This document shows, one piece after another, positions 6,885-12,295 of a stretch of 13,408 nt of DNA (position 1 is the stretch's first letter; each line of letters begins with the position of its first letter). Source of the stretch: Gammaproteobacteria bacterium (GTDB taxonomy: Bacteria > Pseudomonadota > Gammaproteobacteria > Pseudomonadales > M0112); contig SBFY01000135.1 in NCBI GenBank assembly GCA_006227085.1, forward strand, positions 1 through 13,408, read 5' to 3'. The notes under the pieces were generated by a model, which made no database searches, had not been told where the DNA came from, and saw only the letters and a list, made by a program, of their open reading frames with translations. The position numbers and the translations under genes were made by a program.

Positions 6885-7859
6885 ATGTACCGCCTGTTGC
6901 TGGTTGGCCTGGTGGCCACACTGCTGGCCTGCTCCCCTGATGCACCAGCACCGGATGGGCAAACGGCAGATACTGATGCCGGCAAGCGCCATGTCCCTTC
7001 CATAAAGGAAGCGGCCGTTTTTGAATTCCACAACCCCTATGAGCTCGAGGCTTTTTTTGGCCAACACAGTTACAACCTTGAGCACTGGCAGACTGGCGAT
7101 CGCAGCGTGCCGCGTTTATACCTGCAACACATCCCGCCACGCTGGGGCAAGGTGTATGCACCGCACATGCCCGTCACCGAAAAGAAGGAGTTTTTCTTTT
7201 TTGCCATAGCACCGCTGGTGCTGGCTGCAAACGAAGAAGTGTTGGCGGACCGTGAGAAATTACTCGCACTGCTCGACAAGCATCAGGACAACACCCCATG
7301 GACCGATGAAGAACGGCAATGGCTGTCATTGCTGGCCGAGCATTATGGTGTGGACGGCGAACCCGGAGAGGTCGATGCCCATGAAGACCTGTTATTGCGT
7401 GTCGATGCTGTGCCGACATCGTTAGTGCTCGCACAAGCGGCCGCCGAAAGCGGCTGGGGTACCTCGCGCTTTGCCAGCGAAGGCAACGCCTTGTTTGGCC
7501 AGTGGACATGGAGCGGCGAAGGCATCACCCCCAAGGAGCAACGCACCGCCACCAAAGGCAACTACCAGATCAAGGCGTTTGAAACACCGGAAGACTCCGT
7601 GCGTTCCTATTTGCATAACCTCAACACCGGGCATGCCTACCACGGCCTGCGCGAACATCGCCAGCACCTGCGCAGCCAGCAGAAACCGGTCACCGGTCAT
7701 GACCTGGCCGATGGCTTGCTGAAATATTCTGAACGCGGGCAAGCATACGTCGATGAAATCCGCGCGCTGATCCGCATCAATCGCCTGCACGCCACTGACA
7801 GTGCTTACCTGCGCGACATGGCACCGGTAAAACTGGTGCCTGTTGGTGAAGGCGCGTAA
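6885..7859 (+). CDS. Bax-like glucosaminidase-domain lipoprotein
   Basis: A 324-residue protein with a lipoprotein signal: a hydrophobic stretch at 4-15 ends in LLAC, and Cys16 would be lipidated. Ser17 rather than Asp at +2 predicts the outer membrane by E. coli rules. A linker rich in Asp, Ala and Pro follows. The C-terminal half, about 165-300, is a mannosyl-glycoprotein endo-beta-N-acetylglucosaminidase (glucosaminidase) domain as in E. coli Bax. VPTSLVLAQAAAESGWGTSRF at 177-196 carries the candidate catalytic Glu188, followed by NALFGQW at 201-207 and YQIKAFETPEDSVRSYLHNL at 227-246. Members cleave peptidoglycan glycan strands. AAGGAG lies just upstream, overlapping the end of the hydrolase gene, and roxA follows after 11 bases. 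A role in cell-wall turnover is a family-based inference. Confidence 0.92.
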   Translation: MYRLLLVGLVATLLACSPDAPAPDGQTADTDAGKRHVPSIKEAAVFEFHNPYELEAFFGQHSYNLEHWQTGDRSVPRLYLQHIPPRWGKVYAPHMPVTEKKEFFFFAIAPLVLAANEEVLADREKLLALLDKHQDNTPWTDEERQWLSLLAEHYGVDGEPGEVDAHEDLLLRVDAVPTSLVLAQAAAESGWGTSRFASEGNALFGQWTWSGEGITPKEQRTATKGNYQIKAFETPEDSVRSYLHNLNTGHAYHGLREHRQHLRSQQKPVTGHDLADGLLKYSERGQAYVDEIRALIRINRLHATDSAYLRDMAPVKLVPVGEGA

Positions 7860-7870
7860 GGGCCTCGCCG

Positions 7871-8971
7871 ATGCGCATCCTTGGCAACCTGCCTGTCGCC
7901 GCTTTTATTGCGGATCACTGGCAGCAGCAACCGCTGCTGCTGCGCCATGTGCTACCTGATGCTTCATCACTGATCGACGGCGATGATCTTGCCGGCATCG
8001 CCTGCGAACCCGATGGCGATGCCCGCCTCGTGCAATACGATGGCAATGACTGGCGCGGTGAACACGGGCCGTTTGATGAAGATACCTTTGCCACATTGCC
8101 CGCTCATGGCTGGACCTTGCTGGTGCAAGCGGTTGACCAGTGGATCCCCGATGTCGGTGAACTGCTGGAAGCGTTTACCTTCCTGCCACGCTGGCGCCTT
8201 GATGACATCATGGTGAGCTATGCCACCGATGGTGGCGGTGTTGGCCCGCATTTCGATTATTACGATGTATTCCTGTTGCAGGCCAGCGGCCAGCGTGAAT
8301 GGAAAACCGGCCAGGCCTGTGACGCCCGTTCATTGCTGCGCGACAACCCTGACATGAAGCTGCTGCGCGATTTCCATGAAAGCGCATGCCACATCGTAAA
8401 CGCCGGCGACATGTTGTACCTGCCGGCCGGTATTGCCCACTGGGGCACCGCGATCGGCGATGACTGCATCACCATCTCGATCGGCTTTCGCGCGCCATCG
8501 CGTGCCGAATTGCTTGAGGCATGTGGTGAAGAACCGGACGGCAATGATGATGTCCGCTATCGCGACACGGCAGCGTCGATCGATGCCGACCCCTGGCGCA
8601 TCAATGAAGCCGCCATCAATAACCTGCAAACCCTGTGCGCGCCTTCTGCCTTGTCACGCAATGCGCTGTTGCAGGCATTCGGCTGCATGGTGACCGAGCC
8701 GCGCTATCCCGATCACATCTGCGCAGGAGAAGATGCATCGGTGGATGCCCTGTCGGCAGGCACCTTCACCCTCGGCCATCACCCGGCCAGCCGCTTTGCG
8801 TATTACTGCGACAATGATCGTGCACTGCTGTTTGTGGATGGCGAGGGGCACGCCACCCATGCATCATTCGCGCAGGGTGTGTGTCATGGCAAAGTGACGG
8901 TAAGTGAACCGGACGAACAAGCCTTGCTATCCCTGCTGCTTGAACAAGGCAGCCTGTTCATTCACACATAA
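7871..8971 (+). CDS. roxA: Ribosomal protein uL16 arginine 3-hydroxylase (RoxA/YcfD, JmjC cupin)
   Basis: A 366-residue protein, close to the 373 of E. coli YcfD and co-linear with it along the first 210 residues. RoxA is a 2-oxoglutarate/Fe(II)/O2-dependent hydroxylase that modifies an Arg of ribosomal protein uL16. The iron triad is visible: His127 and Asp129 in GGGVGPHFDYYDVFLLQ (121-137), and His190 in YLPAGIAHWG (183-192). The family segments SLLVQAV (here TLLVQAVDQW, 82-91), LPRWRLDDIMVSY (105-117) and SIGFRAPSRAEL (203-214) are conserved. The C-terminal part (about 225-366) should form the dimerisation helices and winged-helix domain. It is the third gene of a plus-strand run, with a modest AAGGG ribosome binding site. 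Its last 10 bases overlap the 3' end of the convergent glycosylase gene. Confidence 0.93.
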   Translation: MRILGNLPVAAFIADHWQQQPLLLRHVLPDASSLIDGDDLAGIACEPDGDARLVQYDGNDWRGEHGPFDEDTFATLPAHGWTLLVQAVDQWIPDVGELLEAFTFLPRWRLDDIMVSYATDGGGVGPHFDYYDVFLLQASGQREWKTGQACDARSLLRDNPDMKLLRDFHESACHIVNAGDMLYLPAGIAHWGTAIGDDCITISIGFRAPSRAELLEACGEEPDGNDDVRYRDTAASIDADPWRINEAAINNLQTLCAPSALSRNALLQAFGCMVTEPRYPDHICAGEDASVDALSAGTFTLGHHPASRFAYYCDNDRALLFVDGEGHATHASFAQGVCHGKVTVSEPDEQALLSLLLEQGSLFIHT

Positions 8972-9486
8972 GGTTTGATCACTGCCCACGCGGCGATTTT
9001 GGCCGCCACTGGCATGCCCGCATTCGCCGGGCTGGTGGATGGCAATCGCATCATTGCCGGTAATGCTTCGCGATTGACGACCGGCAACACGTGGCGGCGA
9101 AACAACTGCTCGACCGAACCACCATTGAAGACCACCAGCTGGATGCCCGGGTGCGCACGGAAGAACGTGGCGAAGTCATTGGCTTCCACGCTGTCATGCA
9201 CGATCGCGCTATCAAGACTGCCGGGGCGCTCACAGCGATGGATCACATCCCATAGCGCGATGTGGTGATCACGCAAGGCCTGCAAGCGTTCAGCATATGG
9301 CCGGCGCACACCAGCGCTATCGAGCACCGGCAAACCCAAAGAAGCCATCACCGGCCAGAACGCATTACGCGGATGGGCGTAATACTGCTGCTCGCCCAAC
9401 GACACCGCGCCGGGCATTGACCCCAGGACCAATATACGGGGGTTGTTGCCCACCACCGGCGGGAACGCCGCTACGAAGCGACTCAT
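8962..9486 (-). CDS. DNA-deoxyinosine (hypoxanthine) glycosylase, UDG superfamily family 6
   Basis: With the start at ATG 9486 the protein has 174 residues. The frame stays open to 9612, but that extension translates a REP-like hairpin (9517-9545, giving the telltale VIPAKAGIQ peptide), so it is not coding; AGGGAT precedes the chosen ATG. The UDG-superfamily fold is shown by LGSMPGAVSL (21-30), YYAHPRNAFWPVM (35-47), FNGGSVEQLF (120-129) and the C-terminal LPSTSPANA (148-156). Family 6 enzymes excise hypoxanthine arising from adenine deamination and start base-excision repair. Asn41 in HPRNAFW matches the Asn I recall as important in the archaeal founding member. The 3' end overlaps roxA tail to tail by 10 bases. 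A related mismatch-specific specificity cannot be ruled out from sequence alone. Confidence 0.88.
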   Translation of the reverse strand: MSRFVAAFPPVVGNNPRILVLGSMPGAVSLGEQQYYAHPRNAFWPVMASLGLPVLDSAGVRRPYAERLQALRDHHIALWDVIHRCERPGSLDSAIVHDSVEANDFATFFRAHPGIQLVVFNGGSVEQLFRRHVLPVVNREALPAMMRLPSTSPANAGMPVAAKIAAWAVIKPYV

Positions 9487-9516
9487 ATCCCTGGCTTCTC
9501 CACCGCTGGCCCTGTA

Positions 9517-9545
9517 CTGGATCCCCGCCTTCGCGGGGATGACGG
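9517..9545. repeat. REP-like hairpin, copy A
   Basis: A 29-base element with an 8-bp perfect stem, ATCCCCGC (9521-9528) and GCGGGGAT (9533-9540), and a CTTC loop. Read on the minus strand it begins CCGTCATCCCCGCGAAGGCG and encodes VIPAKAGIQ in one frame, a widespread proteobacterial intergenic repeat. It is the inverted counterpart of copy B (9805-9833), differing by one base. A further GGCGGGGATGAC echo follows at about 9550-9561. Confidence 0.85.
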
Positions 9546-9574
9546 AAAGAGGCGGGGATGACATGGAGGCAAGA

Positions 9575-9748
9575 TCACTGCGCCGTGACCTTTTCCTTAC
9601 CGCAGCGCTCACAGCGATACACCGTCACCAGCTTGCCCTGCTTCACATCGAACTGCTGCTTTTTGCACACCACCCATTTGTGATGGCCGTGCTGGCACAA
9701 CCCCTTGGGCGTGGCTTTTTTCTTTTTGAATTCGAGGATGTCGGCCAT
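9575..9748 (-). CDS. Small zinc-ribbon-like conserved protein of unknown function
   Basis: A 57-residue protein starting MADILEFKKKK and ending CERCGKEKVTAQ. The start at 9748 is chosen because GGGA lies about ten bases upstream and because relatives I recall in gammaproteobacteria also begin MADILEF; the frame remains open upstream to 9778. Candidate zinc ligands are C18-x-H20-x-H22/H23 and C46-x2-C49, with Cys28 also available. A central segment (KKQQFDVKQGKLVTVYRCERCG) gives the two strands of a zinc ribbon. The N-terminus is Lys-rich, so nucleic-acid or ribosome contact is possible but unproven. No function is assigned here. The gene lies between two inverted REP-like hairpins and is divergent from the oxygenase-like gene at 9902. 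Confidence 0.8.
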   Translation of the reverse strand: MADILEFKKKKATPKGLCQHGHHKWVVCKKQQFDVKQGKLVTVYRCERCGKEKVTAQ

Positions 9749-9804
9749 CAATCTTTTCCCGGAATACCTGCAACACATGTCTTTTTCGTTGCCCTATCTC
9801 TTTT

Positions 9805-9833
9805 CCGTCATCCCCGCGAAGGCGGGGACCCAG
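9805..9833. repeat. REP-like hairpin, copy B (inverted relative to copy A)
   Basis: Same 29-base element as copy A but in the opposite orientation, with a single difference (GGGGACC instead of GGGGATC). The stem is TCCCCGC (9811-9817) and GCGGGGA (9822-9828) around GAAG. It lies in the divergent intergenic region between the zinc-ribbon gene and the oxygenase-like gene. A pair of inverted REPs about 290 bp apart resembles a BIME arrangement, but here a gene lies between them. Confidence 0.85.
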
Positions 9834-9888
9834 AATAAATGCTTGTGAAAGCAGCAAGACAGCAAACAATTCATCATAACCTATGGCG

Positions 9889-9894
9889 TAGAAT
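9889..9894 (+). promoter_or_regulatory. Possible -10 element for the oxygenase-like gene at 9902
   Basis: TAGAAT lies seven bases before the ATG at 9902, with no Shine-Dalgarno sequence in between (ACCCCTC). This would start transcription on or beside the ATG, giving a leaderless message. No good -35 hexamer is seen 16-18 bases upstream, so support is weak. Confidence 0.3.
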
Positions 9895-9901
9895 ACCCCT
9901 C

Positions 9902-10654
9902 ATGGCCCGCACCCCATTCACACTCGCCGATATCGAACGCGACTGCCGCGTGCAGTCCGGCATCCACACACTGGATGGCCGGCCACTGGGCCTGCGCATT
10001 ACCGTACCCGCCGAATTGCACGCACAGCACCCGTACAACGCCAGCGCCTATGCCTTCCTGCAACACTTGCGTGCGGCGATTTTTGAATACGGCACACTGG
10101 AATTCCCGGGCCTGCCCGTGAACCGTTGCAACCACACGCTGGCGCAACGCTCACCGGAACAGCATCGCTACAGTGCCAACCCGTACCTCACCGATTATTA
10201 CCAGGCCCCGCACCAGGACACGCCGCCCTACCCGACCGCGTTCTGGCTCGGCGCGCCACGCCGTTACTTCGGTACCTGGGTGATCTCGCTACAGGGCCTG
10301 CATCGTTATTCGCAATACACACGCGAACATCCACAGCACGATATTGAAAACATTCACCGCGCACTGGTGCCGGAAAGCCTTGCCAACGGCACCGGCCTGA
10401 TCCTCAATCGCGAACCCGGTTTGTTATTAATCGACAACAGCGAACACCGCCACCTGTACCATGCGCGCAGCGCCGACATCACCGCGCTGGCCAATCATCC
10501 GCAACCCAGCGAAGAAACACCGATGTACGCGTTTAATGAAATAGGACTGCTGCATTACATCAACACGCTCGATGAGCGCCGTGGCACGCAGGATCGTGAT
10601 GCGGAGGACCTCGCTGAGACGCAGGCATTCATGGCGGCCAAGCCATTAGCCTAA
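9902..10654 (+). CDS. Putative Fe(II)/2-oxoglutarate oxygenase-like protein (clavaminate-synthase-like fold)
   Basis: A 250-residue protein from ATG 9902; an upstream in-frame ATG at 9839 directly follows a REP-like hairpin and is not preferred. I do not recognise a named family. Two segments suggest a jelly-roll Fe(II) oxygenase: APHQDTPPYPTAFWLG (102-117), with a candidate His104-x-Asp106 pair, and GLLLIDNSEHRHLYHARS (173-190). The latter resembles the IDN...LHAR motif of clavaminate-synthase-like enzymes, where His187 would be the third iron ligand. Between them lies RRYFGTWVISLQGLHRYSQY (120-139). No membrane segment or signal peptide is seen. The gene stands alone, divergent from the zinc-ribbon gene, and its stop overlaps the next, convergent gene by 9 bases. 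The gene is very likely real; the enzymatic reading is a moderate inference and the substrate is unknown. Confidence 0.75.
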   Translation: MARTPFTLADIERDCRVQSGIHTLDGRPLGLRITVPAELHAQHPYNASAYAFLQHLRAAIFEYGTLEFPGLPVNRCNHTLAQRSPEQHRYSANPYLTDYYQAPHQDTPPYPTAFWLGAPRRYFGTWVISLQGLHRYSQYTREHPQHDIENIHRALVPESLANGTGLILNREPGLLLIDNSEHRHLYHARSADITALANHPQPSEETPMYAFNEIGLLHYINTLDERRGTQDRDAEDLAETQAFMAAKPLA

Positions 10655-11092
10655 ATCAAACACCACCAGCACTGCGCCTTGCGTGGCGGCATCCAGGTCA
10701 GCGGCATCCGGTTCGCCATGGTGCAAGCGCACGCCGTGATAGGCCGCATCCTGCGGGAATTGCGCAAACATGGTTTGCAGCGCATCGCGGATCGCCGGCT
10801 CACCCTGCCAATAGGCCTGCGCGGTCGCCTTGTGCCATTGGCGATCCAGCAGCAGATGCACGGGATACGCGGTCTTGAAGTTATGCCACCAGCGGCCCTC
10901 GTGCCCGGTCAGGCAAAACAGGCGATCGCCTTTCTTGATATACCGGACTGGCGTCGACAGCCGTCGCCCACTCTTGCGGCCGTCATACAGGATCACCATC
11001 ACACTGCGCGACAGCACACGATGCAGCGGTGATGACAGCAACAGTTTTACCGTCGGGTTGATGATCGCGAAAAATGATTCGGGAATGAGCAT
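10646..11092 (-). CDS. Ddn-like nitroreductase / deazaflavin-dependent oxidoreductase family protein
   Basis: The start at ATG 11092 gives 148 residues; GAGGTGAT lies seven bases upstream, while an ATG at 11101 and a GTG at 11104 would fall inside that ribosome binding site. The protein resembles the small split-barrel family of mycobacterial Ddn: NPTVKLLLSSPLHRVLSRSV (12-31), VILYDGRKSGRRLSTPVRYI (33-52) and the WWHNFK motif (68-73). In actinobacteria these use coenzyme F420, but most gammaproteobacteria do not make F420, so the cofactor here is uncertain; related split-barrel proteins bind FMN, haem or other ligands. The gene begins 37 bases after the HEPN stop on the same strand, so read-through from the MNT-HEPN promoter is possible. 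No N-terminal signal peptide is evident. Confidence 0.85.
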   Translation of the reverse strand: MLIPESFFAIINPTVKLLLSSPLHRVLSRSVMVILYDGRKSGRRLSTPVRYIKKGDRLFCLTGHEGRWWHNFKTAYPVHLLLDRQWHKATAQAYWQGEPAIRDALQTMFAQFPQDAAYHGVRLHHGEPDAADLDAATQGAVLVVFDLG

Positions 11093-11129
11093 GGCTTGCA
11101 TCACCTCGCCTGTCAGCTACCGATAAACG

Positions 11130-11552
11130 CTATTGAACTGCCCCTAATGCCAACACCCGCTGGTGCACTTCAATCGTCACCTCGATCAGGGCATCCATCA
11201 ATTGCGGGGTCATCTCCAAGTATCCTTCGTATTCAGCAAGGTTCCGCTGCCGATGGCACTTGTCCAGTATCATCCACTGCGAGCGCTCCAGCCCGATGGT
11301 TTCCTGCAAGCACTGAAACACCACATAGCGCGCCTCCGCACGGTATCCATGCCAGCGCAGTGCGGCAACGGCCAGCGCATGCGCTGCACCGTACGCCAAT
11401 GTGAAGCGCCCTTCATCTGACAACCCGGGCAACCGGGCATCGCTTAACTTGTGGACGGCCGACTGCAGCAATCCATCAAATTCCTGCTGGTTAGGCGGTT
11501 CCGTTTTCAGTGTTCCGGTTTTTACCAGGTTTTCCAATAATGCTGACGGCAT
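11130..11552 (-). CDS. HEPN-like protein, candidate toxin partner of the MNT protein
   Basis: A 140-residue, mostly helical protein. ATG 11552 is chosen because GGGAG sits six bases before it; the in-frame ATG at 11558 abuts that site directly. It matches an uncharacterised HEPN-type family usually encoded next to nucleotidyltransferases: helices around RFTLAYGAAHALAVAALRWHGY (49-70), RYVVFQCLQETIGLE (75-89) and DKCHRQRNLAEYEGYLEMT (97-115). HEPN RNases carry R-(N/D/H)-x3-H; here the motif reads R103-N-L-A-E-Y108, with Tyr in the His position and another Tyr at 111. The gene overlaps the upstream MNT gene by 62 bases, so the two are expressed together. The pairing suggests a toxin-antitoxin or nucleotide-sensing module. 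Toxicity is not shown by sequence, and the missing His makes RNase activity doubtful. Confidence 0.85.
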   Translation of the reverse strand: MPSALLENLVKTGTLKTEPPNQQEFDGLLQSAVHKLSDARLPGLSDEGRFTLAYGAAHALAVAALRWHGYRAEARYVVFQCLQETIGLERSQWMILDKCHRQRNLAEYEGYLEMTPQLMDALIEVTIEVHQRVLALGAVQ

Positions 11553-12129
11553 GATCATCTCCCTTGATCCATAGTTTCGGTTGATCCATCAACCGGGTTA
11601 AGAACGACTGCTCGCTGGCCCACCGCTCCTGCAGTTGCTGCGAGGTATACAGGGAAGGATTGACCGGCCTCCCCAGTGCCTGCCCAACCGGCTCCAGCGC
11701 TGCCATGAGGGCTGAATAAGACAGGTCATCACTTACGACCAGCACATCGATATCGCTTGCCGCCGTGTCATGGCCTTTGGCGACTGAACCATAAATAAAG
11801 GCCAACTGGATTTGCCCATCCAATGGTGACAATGCCTGGCGAAGCACATCGGCCACACCGAATGTCTTCCTGACGATACCAACCAGCTCATGGAACACCG
11901 GGCTGCTTGCATTGGCCTGGAAGTACAGCTGGTTGCCTTGGCGGGAGGTCACCAGCAAGCCCGCCGATACCAGCCGATCCAGCTCGCGGCGCACCGTTCC
12001 GCGACCCATGCCGGCCATCCGCATGATCTCGTTGACATAAAAGCCTTGCCCGGGCCTGCCGTACAACAGGCCCAGCACCCGTTGCTGGGTTTTGGTAAAC
12101 AAGGCATCGCCGATCGAAACAGGAGGCAT
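11491..12129 (-). CDS. Winged-helix / minimal nucleotidyltransferase (MNT) protein, candidate antitoxin and autoregulator
   Basis: A 212-residue two-domain protein. Residues about 10-75 form a winged helix (TQQRVLGLLYG ... YVNEIMRMAGMGRGTVRRELDRLVSAGLL ... GNQLYFQAN). Residues about 100-190 form a minimal nucleotidyltransferase: FIYGSVAKG (111-119), with Gly114-Ser115, and SDIDVLVVSDD (125-135), with the metal-binding Asp126 and Asp128 as G-S-x10-D-x-D. In studied HEPN-MNT systems such as Shewanella MntA-HepT, the MNT protein adenylylates and neutralises the HEPN toxin. The fused DNA-binding domain suggests this one also represses its own promoter. The ATG has a GAGGT ribosome binding site. 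The last ~20 codons (KGDDHAV... to the end) overlap the HEPN gene. Domain assignment is firm; antitoxin function is inferred from the family and the gene pair. Confidence 0.9.
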   Translation of the reverse strand: MPPVSIGDALFTKTQQRVLGLLYGRPGQGFYVNEIMRMAGMGRGTVRRELDRLVSAGLLVTSRQGNQLYFQANASSPVFHELVGIVRKTFGVADVLRQALSPLDGQIQLAFIYGSVAKGHDTAASDIDVLVVSDDLSYSALMAALEPVGQALGRPVNPSLYTSQQLQERWASEQSFLTRLMDQPKLWIKGDDHAVSIIGKPGKNRNTENGTA

Positions 12130-12142
12130 AGTGACCTCTAGG

Positions 12143-12178
12143 TACCCTTTTTGGGTACTATAATACCCTTTTTGGGTA
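12143..12178. promoter_or_regulatory. Twin operator: two identical inverted repeats 21 bp apart
   Basis: TACCCTTTTTGGGTA occurs exactly twice, at 12143-12157 and 12164-12178. Each has 5-bp arms around a T5 core; the first extends to 6 bp with G/C at 12142 and 12158. Centre-to-centre distance is 21 bp, two helical turns, so two bound dimers would lie on the same DNA face. The sites overlap the promoter of the MNT-HEPN genes, and the MNT winged helix is the natural candidate ligand. Confidence 0.8.
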
Positions 12179-12185
12179 CTATCAA
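12157..12185 (-). promoter_or_regulatory. Sigma70-type promoter of the MNT-HEPN genes
   Basis: On the minus strand TTGATA (12185-12180) and TATAGT (12162-12157) are separated by exactly 17 bases. The predicted start is near 12150, leaving about a 21-base leader that carries GAGGT before the ATG at 12129. One operator fills the spacer and the other begins at the end of the -10 and covers the start site, an arrangement expected to block RNA polymerase when occupied. Confidence 0.75.
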
Positions 12186-12208
12186 TCCTTGCCGGCGTTT
12201 TTGCCTTC

Positions 12209-12262
12209 CCCCGTCATCCCCGATTTCTTACCGTCATCCCCCGACTTGATCGGGGGATCCAG
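12209..12262. repeat. REP-like hairpin, GACTTGATC variant, with a partial tandem copy
   Basis: A partial copy, CCCGTCATCCCCGATTT (from about 12210), is followed by a full element starting CCGTCATCCCCCGACTTGAT (12231). The full element has a perfect 9-bp stem, ATCCCCCGA (12236-12244) and TCGGGGGAT (12250-12258), with loop CTTGA, and ends CCAG. It shares CCGTCATCCCC and CCAG ends with copies A and B but differs in the centre. It lies just downstream of the P450 stop and could act as a transcript end or barrier; no U-tract follows the stem on the minus strand. Confidence 0.8.
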
Positions 12263-12295
12263 AAAGGGAAACCGCCGCGGGCTGCCTTCGAAAAC

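Noticed and set aside
9487..9612. N-terminal extension of the glycosylase to 9612
   Set aside because: The extension translates the REP-like hairpin (VIPAKAGIQ) and has no homology role; the ATG at 9486 has a ribosome binding site and begins just before the conserved core.
9443..9838. A 131-codon plus-strand open frame over the REP elements and the zinc-ribbon gene
   Set aside because: Its product contains peptides from both inverted hairpins (WIPAFAGMT and RHPREGGDPE), a usual sign of spurious frames, and it is antisense to the zinc-ribbon gene.
12143..12178. The two inverted repeats considered as a short CRISPR-like or attachment-site repeat
   Set aside because: Only two copies exist, with a six-base interval. 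They overlap a near-consensus promoter upstream of a DNA-binding protein gene, which explains them better as operators.
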